Part shown: positions 1-6,216 of the stretch, piece after piece | Layout: every line of letters begins with the position of its first letter | Numbering within the stretch: position 1 is the stretch's first letter | Assembly (NCBI GenBank): GCA_900550585.1 | Contig: URST01000024.1 | Location: 1-23,039, forward strand | Direction: 5' to 3' | DNA from: an uncultured Eubacteriales bacterium | GTDB taxonomy: Bacteria > Bacillota > Clostridia > Oscillospirales > Oscillospiraceae | Length of the DNA: 23,039 nt | Program-made: the position numbers and the translations under genes | The notes under the pieces: generated by a model | What the model was told of the DNA's origin: nothing | What the model saw: only the letters and a program-made list of their open reading frames with translations | The model's database searches: none

Positions 1-1
1 G

Positions 2-223
2 AAGATCCTGAAGGCCATCGGTGCGGAGCACATCAGGTTTCACGACCTCAGACACACCTTCGCCACGCTGTCCCTCAAGTACGGCGTGGACGTCAAGACA
101 CTGTCCGGCGCGCTGGGCCACTACGACGCGGGCTTTACCCTCAGCACCTACACCCACGCCACGGAGGGAATGAAGCGCTCCGCCGCCGACACCATCGGCA
201 GCGTCATCAGCCAGACCATGTAG
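2..223 (+). CDS. int: Tyrosine recombinase (integrase), C-terminal 73 residues
   Basis: This is the 3' end of a phage/ICE-type tyrosine recombinase that runs in from outside the window. The catalytic C-terminal domain is visible: HDLRHTFATL carries the second catalytic Arg and its partner His, SGALGHYD carries the LGH box, and TLSTYTH carries the nucleophilic Tyr. These match the R-H-x-x-H/Y arrangement of the family. The reading frame ends at a TAG (221-223), a natural end for such proteins about 28 residues after the Tyr. The gene points at a tRNA fragment about 180 bases downstream, the usual place for an integrase next to its attachment site. It probably belongs to an element lying to the left. 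The family assignment is firm; the specific subfamily cannot be told from this fragment. Confidence 0.93.
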   Translation, partial: KILKAIGAEHIRFHDLRHTFATLSLKYGVDVKTLSGALGHYDAGFTLSTYTHATEGMKRSAADTIGSVISQTM

Positions 224-239
224 CCCACAAAAATAGTCC

Positions 240-271
240 GAGAGGGACGGATGATGCCATCCGCCCCTCTC
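240..271 (+). terminator. Hairpin after the integrase
   Basis: Two 14-base arms (240-253 and 258-271) pair with one A/C mismatch around a 4-base loop. The hairpin starts 16 bases after the integrase stop. It is followed by CGGTGCTTTCC, so the U-tract is weak. It could be a terminator or an att-region structure. Confidence 0.45.
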
Positions 272-295
272 CGGTGCTTTCCTGACCTCTCGGCT

Positions 296-316
296 TTTGG
301 GTCACGGTTTGGGTCA
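296..316 (+). repeat. Paired TTTGGGTCA repeat, copy 1 (possible integrase arm sites)
   Basis: Two TTTGGGTCA units (296-304 and 308-316) are separated by CGG. The same 21-base arrangement recurs exactly at 560-580, on the other side of the tRNA fragment. Direct repeats on both sides of a core site are typical of arm-type binding sites for tyrosine integrases or excisionases. That role is inferred. Confidence 0.55.
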
Positions 317-363
317 AGCGAAAAACGCCAAAATGCAGCGTCACTATTTGAGGACATAAACAG

Positions 364-401
364 AAAAAGTTCCTGATTTCTTACGAAATCAGGAACTTTT
401 T
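364..401. terminator. Perfect 17-bp bidirectional terminator hairpin
   Basis: Arms 364-380 and 385-401 are perfectly complementary around loop TTAC. The outer pairs are A5/T5, so a U-tract follows the stem on either strand. It can end the integrase transcript on the plus strand and any tRNA transcript on the minus strand. Confidence 0.75.
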
Positions 402-445
402 GGTGGAGACTGCTGGACTCGAACCAGTGACCTCCTGCGTGTGAA
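401..445 (-). tRNA. 3' fragment of a tRNA (tRNA-Val-like), likely att core
   Basis: Read on the minus strand, this ends with an encoded CCA (403-401). It contains a T-arm with GGTTCGAGTCC, a variable loop AGGTC, an anticodon-stem 3' strand GCAGG and a 7-base loop TTCACAC, giving anticodon CAC (Val). The acceptor 3' strand is present. The 5' anticodon strand CCTGC, the D-arm and the 5' acceptor strand are absent to the right, and the T-stem closing pair is A/C. It is therefore a fragment, not a working tRNA. Tyrosine integrases commonly target tRNA 3' ends, so this is best read as a duplicated attachment core. Confidence 0.65.
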
Positions 446-455
446 GATACGATGC

Positions 456-492
456 GCGCCGGAAAGCGTTGCTCCGCAACGCTTTCCGGCGC
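456..492 (+). terminator. Very stable 17-bp hairpin followed by TTTT
   Basis: Arms 456-472 and 476-492 pair perfectly around loop TCC, and TTTT follows at 493-496. It has the form of an intrinsic terminator on the plus strand. No plus-strand gene ends just before it, so it may instead be part of the att region. Confidence 0.55.
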
Positions 493-559
493 TTTTGCGT
501 GCTTTCGGCTCGGTGGGCGATCCACTGTGTCCGCCTGTATCCACCTGCTTTTTTCCGTG

Positions 560-580
560 TTTGGGTCACGGTTTGGGTCA
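560..580 (+). repeat. Paired TTTGGGTCA repeat, copy 2 (possible integrase arm sites)
   Basis: Exact second copy of the 21-base double TTTGGGTCA motif at 296-316, in the same orientation, on the far side of the tRNA fragment. Confidence 0.55.
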
Positions 581-585
581 GCCCT

Positions 586-626
586 GCGATGGCGCAGAAA
601 TGACCACGCTGTAATTAAAGAATAGG
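586..626 (+). repeat. Dispersed TAQK-type repeat, copy R1
   Basis: This contains GCGCAGAAATGACC followed by ACGCTGTAATTAAAGAATAGG. Near copies lie at 1383-1422, 11521-11561 and 22918-22955, all in the same orientation. In each copy one frame reads Ala-Gln-Lys-stop, with synonymous changes between copies. R1 lies just beyond the 3' end of the minus-strand doc gene. Confidence 0.8.
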
Positions 627-656
627 CGTGCCGCCTATCGACTTCCTTCAAAACAG

Positions 657-1034
657 TCAAATCCTGTGGTCGCGCACCCATTGGAGAAGCGCGTCATAGT
701 CCATTGTGCCGGAAGCGACGGATAATCCGACCTCCACAACTTCCTCGTTGGTACACTCCATGTGTATTCCGTTCACTTCCAGAAACGTCAGCATAACGTA
801 CATACCGATGCGCTTGTTGCCGTCCACAAAAGCGTGGTTGGAGATGAGCGTATAGCCGAGCCGTGCGCCCTTTTCCTCCTTGGTAGGATAAAACTCCTGC
901 CCGCCGAAGCCGGCAAAGGCGTTCTCCAATGCGGAATCCAACAGGGCTTCATCCCGGAGACCGATACTGCCGCCTGTTTCTTGGGCGATGAGCTTGTGGA
1001 GCAGCAGCACCTTATCTTTCGAAAACTTGATCAT
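657..1034 (-). CDS. doc: Doc/Fic-family toxin of a Phd-Doc type II toxin-antitoxin system
   Basis: This 125-residue protein is the usual length for Doc (death on curing). The central HAFVDGNKR matches the Fic/Doc active-site motif HxFx(D/E)xNKR, with its catalytic His, the metal-binding acidic residue and the nucleotide-anchoring NKR. The Doc-type N-terminus (HKLIAQETGG, then LRDEALLDSAL) is also present. Known Doc proteins phosphorylate EF-Tu and stop translation; the Gly in the DGNKR segment is more Fic-like than the classical P1 Doc sequence, so kinase versus AMP transfer cannot be decided here. The ATG overlaps the stop of the upstream antitoxin gene (ATGA), implying translational coupling. 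The gene ends in TGA and is followed by repeat R1. Its role is probably island maintenance or phage defence (inferred). Confidence 0.93.
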   Translation of the reverse strand: MIKFSKDKVLLLHKLIAQETGGSIGLRDEALLDSALENAFAGFGGQEFYPTKEEKGARLGYTLISNHAFVDGNKRIGMYVMLTFLEVNGIHMECTNEEVVEVGLSVASGTMDYDALLQWVRDHRI

Positions 1035-1273
1035 TTGGCAAGCTCCATAAATGCGGGCTTGTACTTTTTCAGGATACGCGCCGCCACGACATCGATTTTT
1101 TCATCATCGGTCATATCGATCATAGGGGACACATCCAGATCCACCAGCATATATTTGGGTTTGTTGTTCTTGAAAATCACGGCCTGCCCGTTCTTCTCGG
1201 CAATGCGCGTAACACGCGAGAAGTTCTGATTCGCTTCGGTGACCGAAACGATGGTCTTTGTATCAATGGTCAT
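1031..1273 (-). CDS. phd: Phd/YefM-family antitoxin
   Basis: This 80-residue protein opens MTIDTKTIVSVTEANQNFSR, the N-terminal Phd/YefM DNA-binding fold (V-x-x-T-E-A-x-x-N-F-S-R). RIAEKNGQAVIFKNNKPKYM follows, and then the C-terminal toxin-neutralising tail. The start is ATG at 1273, with AGGAGGT seven bases upstream; a GTG nine bases earlier is in frame but sits within the SD region. It is the first gene of a two-gene operon and overlaps doc by four bases. Phd proteins repress their own promoter, and here the promoter lies directly upstream with a CCTAT/ATAGG inverted pair around the -10. The family call is firm; the operator is inferred. Confidence 0.92.
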   Translation of the reverse strand: MTIDTKTIVSVTEANQNFSRVTRIAEKNGQAVIFKNNKPKYMLVDLDVSPMIDMTDDEKIDVVAARILKKYKPAFMELAK

Positions 1274-1293
1274 CGTGAACACCTCCTATGCTT

Positions 1294-1321
1294 ATTATAC
1301 CCACATATAGGTAAAAATCAA
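1294..1321 (-). promoter_or_regulatory. Promoter of phd-doc
   Basis: On the minus strand TTGATT (-35, 1321-1316) and TATAAT (-10, 1299-1294) are 16 bases apart, just upstream of the phd ribosome binding site. CCTAT and ATAGG flank the -10 and could be an autoregulatory operator. Confidence 0.8.
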
Positions 1322-1382
1322 CCTACAATTTACACATTGTTTGGCGCTCGCAACCAACCGCAGAATGCAGGTGATCTGGTTG

Positions 1383-1422
1383 CGACGGCACAAAAATGAT
1401 CACGCTGTAATCAAGGAACAGG
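1383..1422 (+). repeat. Dispersed TAQK-type repeat, copy R2
   Basis: This copy reads GGCACAAAAATGATC followed by ACGCTGTAATCAAGGAACAGG. It is a diverged version of R1 that still encodes Thr-Ala-Gln-Lys-stop. It lies just beyond the 3' end of the minus-strand gene at 1439-2014. Confidence 0.75.
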
Positions 1423-1438
1423 CGCGGCAGCCGTGCGC

Positions 1439-2014
1439 TCACAGCATCTTGAGCCGCGCCATAAATTCCGCCGTGATCTCCTCCTCTATGTCCTCATCCC
1501 GCTGTTTGCTGGCCGTATCGTCGTCTTTCCAGCGCAGCAGCACCTGCCGCACTGCCTGCTTATCACGCCGGAGCGTACGGGCATCCAATCCCTCATACGC
1601 TGCGTGGTAGTCGGGATAGTGCAGGTTGTAGTATCGGTAGTCCTCAATGGCGTTGTCAAATGCCGACAGTTCTCCATCGGGCGCAAGCACCGACGCCGCC
1701 ATGCACGCCAGCCGCGCCAGCCGCTGCAGGTGGTCGTCTGCCAAGTCGAATCGCACCGTCGGCACGAACTCCTCTACCGGCGGGGCAGAGATGAACCGTC
1801 GGCCATTGTCCCGCAGCTTCAATCGCGGAACAGCGCCGCACGCCGCCAGCTCCTCCGCATAGCGGCGATAGCTGGCGGAGGAGCGTTCCCCGCTGTGCCA
1901 TTTGAAATCGTCCAACTCCACCTCGCCGCAGCGAGTCAGCCAGAAGCAGAAAAACAGCAGCTCTGCCGTCAGCTTGTCGGGGCGGTCACGGTTTTTGCGG
2001 CGTGGAATGTCCAT
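1439..2014 (-). CDS. Hypothetical protein, possible winged-helix regulator
   Basis: This 191-residue basic/acidic protein shows no family I can name firmly. The N-terminal ~70 residues (RPDKLTAELLFFCFWLTR, then a helix with SASYRRYAEELAACGAV) have the helix spacing of a winged HTH, similar to the DNA-binding part of WYL-type regulators. No WYL domain follows; the C-terminus is a Glu/Asp-rich helix. The start is ATG at 2014, after GAGGAGGAGG with about five bases of spacing; an upstream in-frame ATG at 2086 lacks this site and would place the promoter inside the gene. The gene is divergent from the LRR/FtsH operon at 2201 and could regulate it (inferred from position only). Repeat R2 follows its stop. 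Confidence 0.6.
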   Translation of the reverse strand: MDIPRRKNRDRPDKLTAELLFFCFWLTRCGEVELDDFKWHSGERSSASYRRYAEELAACGAVPRLKLRDNGRRFISAPPVEEFVPTVRFDLADDHLQRLARLACMAASVLAPDGELSAFDNAIEDYRYYNLHYPDYHAAYEGLDARTLRRDKQAVRQVLLRWKDDDTASKQRDEDIEEEITAEFMARLKML

Positions 2015-2036
2015 TAAACCTCCTCCTCTCAAAAAT

Positions 2037-2064
2037 ATTTTACAGAAAAATGTTCGCAAGTCAA
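2037..2064 (-). promoter_or_regulatory. Promoter of the 1439-2014 gene
   Basis: On the minus strand TTGACT (2064-2059) and TAAAAT (2042-2037) are 16 bases apart, about 23 bases before the ATG. Confidence 0.7.
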
Positions 2065-2104
2065 GATTTCGGACAGCAGTATGCAACGATTTCGAAAACC
2101 CGCG

Positions 2105-2113
2105 TGCTATGAT
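2105..2113 (+). promoter_or_regulatory. Putative extended -10 of the LRR/FtsH operon
   Basis: TGCTATGAT is an extended -10 (TGnTATnAT) 88 bases before the LRR start. No good -35 is visible 16-18 bases upstream, which suggests dependence on the extended element or on an activator. The region back to 2065 lies between divergent genes. Confidence 0.4.
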
Positions 2114-2200
2114 GCAGTCCCGCGAGATGCTTGAGATGCCCTCTCATCCATCCCGCACCCCGTTGCACCCTTACACAACACGGACAAAGGAGGACGCGCT

Positions 2201-3088
2201 ATGAGTCATGACACCGTTATTTTGAAGATTATCGGAGGAACGCTCCACGAGATGCTTGGCGACGGCGGTCTGGTTATCCCTCGCGGCATGGAGCGCATCA
2301 GCGACAGCGGTTATCTGAGCCTCGACATGATGCCGCCGTGTATCGACAGCATCACCGTGGAGGACGGCAACCCCAGCTTTTACGCAAAGAATAACTGCCT
2401 CATGCGCAAGGAGGACGGTGAGCTGGTGCTGGGCTGCCGGAACAGCGTCATCCCCGATGACGGATCTGTCCGCTCCATCGGCGCGTTTGCTTTCAATGGT
2501 CTGGCGCTGCGGGAACTGACCATTCCAACTTCCGTGGAGCGCATTGGCTGCTGCGCCTTCACGGAGCAGGAGGTGCGCCGTCTGATGCTGCCGGAGGGTC
2601 TGCGGTGCGTGGAGCCGCTGGCATTTATGACAGCGATGGACGATGACGCGGAGATGGAGCTGTACATCCCTTCCACGCTGGAGGAGATCGGCTACGGCGC
2701 CTTTCGAGGCTGCCCGCTGAAGCGTATCACCGTGGCGCCGGATAATCCCCGGTTCAGCGGCGAGGGCGGCTGCCTGACGGATCGGCGCACCCGCACGCTG
2801 CTGGCCGTTTCTGCCGGCGGCGTGATCCCCGCCGATACGCTGGTGATCGAACGCTCGGCGTTGGACGGCTTTGACGGCAGCCCCTATGTGACCATCCCGC
2901 CCAGCGTGCAGAGGATCGAACGCTTTTCCTTCACGGGCGGCATAAGAATGCCGACAGCGTCGGAATTTCCCAAACGCACCTGTGGCGAAAACGGAAACGC
3001 AGGTGAGCTATCGGTGTTTCGCGTGGTACGCGGCAGTTATGCCCACCACTTTGCCGTGCAGAACCAGATTCCCTATGAATTTATATAA
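2201..3088 (+). CDS. BspA-type leucine-rich-repeat protein (short)
   Basis: This 295-residue protein has several LRR_5 (BspA-like) units: IPTSVERIGCCAF, LPEGLRCVEPLAF, IPSTLEEIGYGAF and IPPSVQRIERFSF. Between the units are the island segments typical of the family (VEDGNPSFYAKNNCL and VAPDNPRFSGEGGCL). There is no signal peptide, membrane segment or wall anchor, so it is predicted to be cytosolic, unlike surface BspA proteins. The start is ATG at 2201 after AAAGGAGG. It is the first gene of an operon; the FtsH-like protease begins 12 bases after its stop. LRR solenoids bind proteins, so a substrate-recognition or sensor role for the adjacent protease is a reasonable inference. A second, longer LRR gene sits beside the second protease at 17651-19507. 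Confidence 0.88.
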   Translation: MSHDTVILKIIGGTLHEMLGDGGLVIPRGMERISDSGYLSLDMMPPCIDSITVEDGNPSFYAKNNCLMRKEDGELVLGCRNSVIPDDGSVRSIGAFAFNGLALRELTIPTSVERIGCCAFTEQEVRRLMLPEGLRCVEPLAFMTAMDDDAEMELYIPSTLEEIGYGAFRGCPLKRITVAPDNPRFSGEGGCLTDRRTRTLLAVSAGGVIPADTLVIERSALDGFDGSPYVTIPPSVQRIERFSFTGGIRMPTASEFPKRTCGENGNAGELSVFRVVRGSYAHHFAVQNQIPYEFI

Positions 3089-3100
3089 GGAGGTACTTAT

Positions 3101-4360
3101 ATGAGCGCATTTGACAAGATCATCGGCTACGACCACATCAAGGCGGAGCTGATGCAGATCAGCGATATGATCCACCACCCGGAGGTTTACGCGGCGCTGG
3201 ACGCAAAGCTGCCGCAAGGCCTGCTGCTGTCCGGCGAACCCGGCCTGGGCAAAACACTGATGGCCACGGCGCTGATGGAGGACAGCGGCCTGCCCTGCTT
3301 CACCGTGCGGCGCAGCCAGCCGGAGGACGAATTCCTGAAGCAGTTGGCGCACACGTTTGACGAGGCGGCGGAGGCCGCGCCGTCCATGCTCCTGCTGGAC
3401 GACATGGACAAATTCTCCAGTGACGAGTTCAGTACCGCCGCGTTTACAGCGGTGCAGAGCTGCATCGACAAGGTGCAGGAGAAGCAGGTGTTCGTGATCG
3501 CCACCGTCAACAATGTGAAGGAAATCCCCGATTCTCTGCTGCGGTGCGGGCGGTTTGACCGGCAGATCAAGGTACAGCGCCCCAACTGTACGGACGGGGA
3601 GCAGATCATCCGCCGCTATCTTTCCGGCAAGGCGCCGGTGCCGGACATCTCCCTGTCCGATCTGACGCAGCTGCTGAGCCACAGCTCCTGCGCTCAGGTG
3701 GAAAGCGCCCTGAACGAGGCGGCCATCTACGCCGCCTACGAGCGGAGCGGCAGCATCACCCGGGCGCACCTGATCCACGCCGTGCTGAAAACGATCCACC
3801 ATGTGCCGCCGGAGGTGTATCCCGTCAGCGAGGAGCAGCGCAAAAAGGCGGCATTCCACGAGGCCGGCCACGCGGCCATGCTGGAGCTGGTGGCGCCGGG
3901 CTCGACGGCCTTCGTAACGCTGCTGTACAGCCCCACCTCCGGCTCCTGCTACGGCTTTGCCTACCGAAACCGTCCGTTGGGCCGGCGGGCGAATATTCTG
4001 ACCTTTCTGTCGGGCAAGGCGGCCTATGAGCTGCAGTTCGGCAGAATGGGCCCCGGCTGCAACGATGATATCACGCGGGCGGCCAAGCTAATACGCGAGA
4101 AGGCGGAGGAGTTGGGCAGCAGCGGCATGCTGGGCGTGAATGTGTCGGGGCGATACGGCGACAGTGAAGCAGGTCTGTTGGAGCGCGAGACCATTGTTCG
4201 TGCAGAACTGGAGCGCTATCTGTTCGAGGCCAAGGAGATGCTGGCATCCCATCGTCAGATGGTGCAGGAGCTGGCGGAGGCCCTACTGGAGAAGCAGACG
4301 CTGCTCCACTCTGAGATCCAGGCCATCTGCGGCAGGTACCGGGATGTACCTGCCGCCTGA
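3101..4360 (+). CDS. Soluble FtsH-like AAA+ ATPase/M41 metalloprotease (copy 1)
   Basis: This 419-residue protein has an AAA+ domain followed by a zinc metalloprotease domain, in FtsH order. Walker A is GEPGLGKT (45-52), Walker B LLLDDMD (97-103), sensor-1 region ATVNN (134-138) and arginine-finger region RCGRFDR (148-154; FtsH has RPGRFDR). The zinc site is HEAGH (253-257), with a likely third ligand Asp in GCNDDITRA (319-327). SGKAAYELQFG (304-314) matches the FtsH GGRAAEELxFG segment. The N-terminal membrane segments of FtsH are absent: the protein starts directly with MSAFDKIIGYDHIK, the FtsH 'V-x-G-x-x-x-A-K' lead-in. It should therefore be a cytosolic unfoldase-protease. The start follows AAGGAGGT. 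It sits between the LRR gene and the phosphatase gene in one operon. Housekeeping FtsH is longer (600+ residues), so this is an accessory paralogue. Confidence 0.92.
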   Translation: MSAFDKIIGYDHIKAELMQISDMIHHPEVYAALDAKLPQGLLLSGEPGLGKTLMATALMEDSGLPCFTVRRSQPEDEFLKQLAHTFDEAAEAAPSMLLLDDMDKFSSDEFSTAAFTAVQSCIDKVQEKQVFVIATVNNVKEIPDSLLRCGRFDRQIKVQRPNCTDGEQIIRRYLSGKAPVPDISLSDLTQLLSHSSCAQVESALNEAAIYAAYERSGSITRAHLIHAVLKTIHHVPPEVYPVSEEQRKKAAFHEAGHAAMLELVAPGSTAFVTLLYSPTSGSCYGFAYRNRPLGRRANILTFLSGKAAYELQFGRMGPGCNDDITRAAKLIREKAEELGSSGMLGVNVSGRYGDSEAGLLERETIVRAELERYLFEAKEMLASHRQMVQELAEALLEKQTLLHSEIQAICGRYRDVPAA

Positions 4361-4373
4361 GAGGAGGAATACC

Positions 4374-5051
4374 ATGACTTACGTTGTCAGCGACATCCAC
4401 GGCTGTGACAAGCTGTATTTTCGCCTGCTGGAAACGCTGCGTTTCAGCGACAATGATATGCTGTACATTCTGGGTGACGTGACGGACCGCGGCAGCGGCG
4501 GTCTGCGCGTCCTGCTGGATGCGGCGTCGCGGCAGAATGTGATCCTCCTGCGGGGCAATCACGAGCAGGCGGCGCTGGAGTTCCTGCCCCGCGATCCGGA
4601 CAACGAGGCCATGCCCGTAAGGCTCTTTGGGCGATGGTACGAGTGGATGGAGGACGGCGGCGACAGGACATACCGCGCCTTCTGGAACCGGTCTGACGCG
4701 GTGCGCGCCCGGGTGCTGCGTATCCTCGGCAGTCTGCCGGTCTATGCGGAGGTGCAGGCGGGAGGCCGCAGCTTCTTCCTGGCGCATACCGTGCCGGGGA
4801 AACGCAAAATGCGCCATCCGGAGAACTGCCGCGTCTGCGATTTCCTCATGGGGGAGCCGGAGTATGAGATATGCTATGACCCCAACCGCATCATCGTCAC
4901 CGGCCATACCGTTACCAGCCTTATCGACAAGGCATCGAGGGGGCGTATCTGGCGCGGCAACGGACACATTGCCATCGACTGCGGTGCGGTCTACAGCGGC
5001 GTACTGGGCTGCCTGTGTCTGGATACGCTGGAGGAATTTTATGTGGAGTGA
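4374..5051 (+). CDS. PPP-family metallophosphatase (Ser/Thr phosphatase-like)
   Basis: This 225-residue calcineurin-like phosphatase carries the three PPP signature blocks: SDIHG (6-10), GDVTDRG (34-40) and GNHE (61-64). Metal-binding histidines follow in FLAHTVPG and VTGHTVTS, and the C-terminal IDCGAVYSGVLGCLCLDT strand is typical. Length and motifs match bacterial PrpA/PrpE/lambda-phosphatase-type enzymes that remove phosphate from proteins or cleave dinucleotide polyphosphates; the substrate cannot be told. The start is ATG at 4374, 14 bases after the protease stop, with GAGGAGG upstream; a longer in-frame reading from 4140 overlaps the protease and is not real. The next small gene starts 8 bases after its stop. 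Its place in the protease operon suggests phosphorylation control (inferred). Confidence 0.92.
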   Translation: MTYVVSDIHGCDKLYFRLLETLRFSDNDMLYILGDVTDRGSGGLRVLLDAASRQNVILLRGNHEQAALEFLPRDPDNEAMPVRLFGRWYEWMEDGGDRTYRAFWNRSDAVRARVLRILGSLPVYAEVQAGGRSFFLAHTVPGKRKMRHPENCRVCDFLMGEPEYEICYDPNRIIVTGHTVTSLIDKASRGRIWRGNGHIAIDCGAVYSGVLGCLCLDTLEEFYVE

Positions 5052-5059
5052 GGTGTGAC

Positions 5060-5398
5060 ATGGGATACTATGCAAACGCCGCCTTGGAGCGGTCATATCA
5101 GGAGCGGTCATGCTGCAGCTATCCAAGCCGAGAGGAAACGCTGACGTACTATCTGGAGGATCTGCAGGCGATGCTATCCCCCCACTGTGACGCCGCCAAG
5201 TACGCGGGCGTCAAGGGGCGTTATCGCTATTATGAGGTGCCGTGGGCGGCAGCGCCCAGTGAGCGGGACATCTGTGCCGCCATTGCGGAGGTGGAGCAGC
5301 TTCTTGCGCGGGAGCGCTTTCACGCCGGGGACGCGGAACAGACCGTGGTCGGGATCGTACCCGCCGCGCTGTGCCGCAGGCGGAGGGCGGCGGTATGA
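5060..5398 (+). CDS. Small hypothetical protein in the FtsH/LRR operon
   Basis: I do not recognise this 112-residue protein. It has a Tyr/Ser/Cys-rich N-terminus (MGYYANAALERSYQERSCC), a predicted helix around EETLTYYLEDLQAML, a second helix around DICAAIAEVEQLLARERF and an Arg-rich tail (CRRRRAAV). There is no signal peptide or membrane segment. The ATG at 5060 lies 8 bases after the phosphatase stop with only a weak AGGTG upstream, so it probably depends on translational coupling; an in-frame ATG at 5015 would overlap the phosphatase. Co-transcription with the phosphatase is likely from spacing alone. Confidence 0.6.
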   Translation: MGYYANAALERSYQERSCCSYPSREETLTYYLEDLQAMLSPHCDAAKYAGVKGRYRYYEVPWAAAPSERDICAAIAEVEQLLARERFHAGDAEQTVVGIVPAALCRRRRAAV

Positions 5399-5452
5399 CC
5401 GCGGCGTGAACCAGAAGAACACAAACAAAGAGGAATGGAAGGGAGAGGACGA

Positions 5453-5968
5453 ATGACTATGAAGTATACCTCTGCACAGGCCAATAAGCGGCTGAAGAAG
5501 CTGACCGATGAATATGTGTCCCTGCGGGAGAAGGAGAGCCGCAGCAGGGAGTTCCGCGCCGCCGCCGGTGAGAATGTGGAATCCGTGCGCCCCGCCTATG
5601 ATTACGCGGACACCCAGCGCCGTCTGGCGGAGCTGGAGCGGTGCATCCGCCGCATCAAGCACGCCATCAACCTGTTCAACGCCACCCATACCGTACCCGG
5701 CTTCGACATGACCATTGACGAGATGCTGGTGTACATTCCCCAGCTTACCCGCCGCAAGAATAAGCTGGCGGCGATGAAGAACCGCCTGCCTATGGAGCGT
5801 GCGGAGGAGCAGTATGGCCGCCGCGCGGACCTGATCGACTACTCCTACGCCAATTACGACATCTCGGCGGTGGAGGCCGACTATGAGCAGGCGGTGGACG
5901 AGCTGGCCCGCGCCCAGATGGCGCTGGACGCTGCCAATCAGCAGGAGACCTTCGAGCTGCCCGTGTAA
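5453..5968 (+). CDS. Coiled-coil protein, resembles DIP1984/septicolysin-type family
   Basis: This 171-residue, highly charged, mainly helical protein has an N-terminal helix (SAQANKRLKKLTDEYVSLREKE), a middle AELERCIRRIKHAINLFNATHTV segment, MTIDEMLVYIPQLTRRKNKLAAM, and a C-terminal helix after DLIDYSYANYDI. The order 'helix, hairpin with NATHT, then a second long helix' resembles DIP1984-like proteins, but I rely on memory of that layout and the match is tentative. The start is ATG at 5453 after GGGAGAGG; ATG at 5459 is also possible. It lies 54 bases after the previous gene on the same strand. No membrane segment or catalytic motif is visible. Confidence 0.7.
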   Translation: MTMKYTSAQANKRLKKLTDEYVSLREKESRSREFRAAAGENVESVRPAYDYADTQRRLAELERCIRRIKHAINLFNATHTVPGFDMTIDEMLVYIPQLTRRKNKLAAMKNRLPMERAEEQYGRRADLIDYSYANYDISAVEADYEQAVDELARAQMALDAANQQETFELPV

Positions 5969-6065
5969 GTCCGTTCCGTTGTTTTGGCCGCAGCAATTTT
6001 TTCAAAACTTCCGACAGGGGTCCCCCATCGTGTGCAGTGTGGTGAGCGGGGGCCGGTTATTTCCT

Positions 6066-6095
6066 TTGTTATCCGTTATGAGCCCATGGTATAAG
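6066..6095 (+). promoter_or_regulatory. Putative promoter before the 6217 gene
   Basis: TTGTTA (6066-6071) and TATAAG (6090-6095) are 18 bases apart. The surrounding 5969-6216 gap holds no convincing gene. Confidence 0.4.
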
Positions 6096-6143
6096 GTTGG
6101 AAGAAAATGTATTCGCTGCGGACAAAACAAGAAAACTTTCCCC

Positions 6144-6171
6144 GGAGGCCGAAGTTCGGTTTCAGGCCTCC
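6144..6171. other. Inverted repeat in the leader of the 6217 gene
   Basis: GGAGGCC (6144-6150) and GGCCTCC (6165-6171) are perfect arms around a 14-base loop, followed by TTCCAAAAAGC rather than a U-tract. It lies between the putative promoter and the start codon, so it could be an attenuator or regulator site. Its function is unknown. Confidence 0.35.
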
Positions 6172-6216
6172 TTCCAAAAAGCTATCAACTGTTGTGAGAG
6201 AAGTGAGGATACTCAG

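Noticed and set aside
401..445. Functional tRNA gene
   Set aside because: The D-arm, the 5' acceptor strand and the 5' anticodon strand are missing, and the T-stem has an A/C mismatch.
148..681. Minus-strand open frame of 177 codons across the att region
   Set aside because: It runs through the tRNA fragment, both hairpins, the TTTGGGTCA repeats and repeat R1, so its protein is an artefact of these elements.
2059..2100. Possible LexA-type operator (GCGAACATTT) in the regulator promoter
   Set aside because: Only one half-site is present, without the matching GTTC at the right distance.
3008..3871. Long minus-strand open frame opposite the first protease gene, and similar frames opposite other genes (4071-5126, 7255-8532, 16070-16987, 17836-18897, 21684-22691)
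   Set aside because: They lie antisense to genes with clear motifs, lack ribosome binding sites and have low-complexity or biased protein sequence, as expected of GC-rich antisense shadows.
4140..4373. Upstream extension of the phosphatase reading frame
   Set aside because: It overlaps the protease C-terminus in another frame. The ATG at 4374 has a strong ribosome binding site and begins directly at the phosphatase fold.
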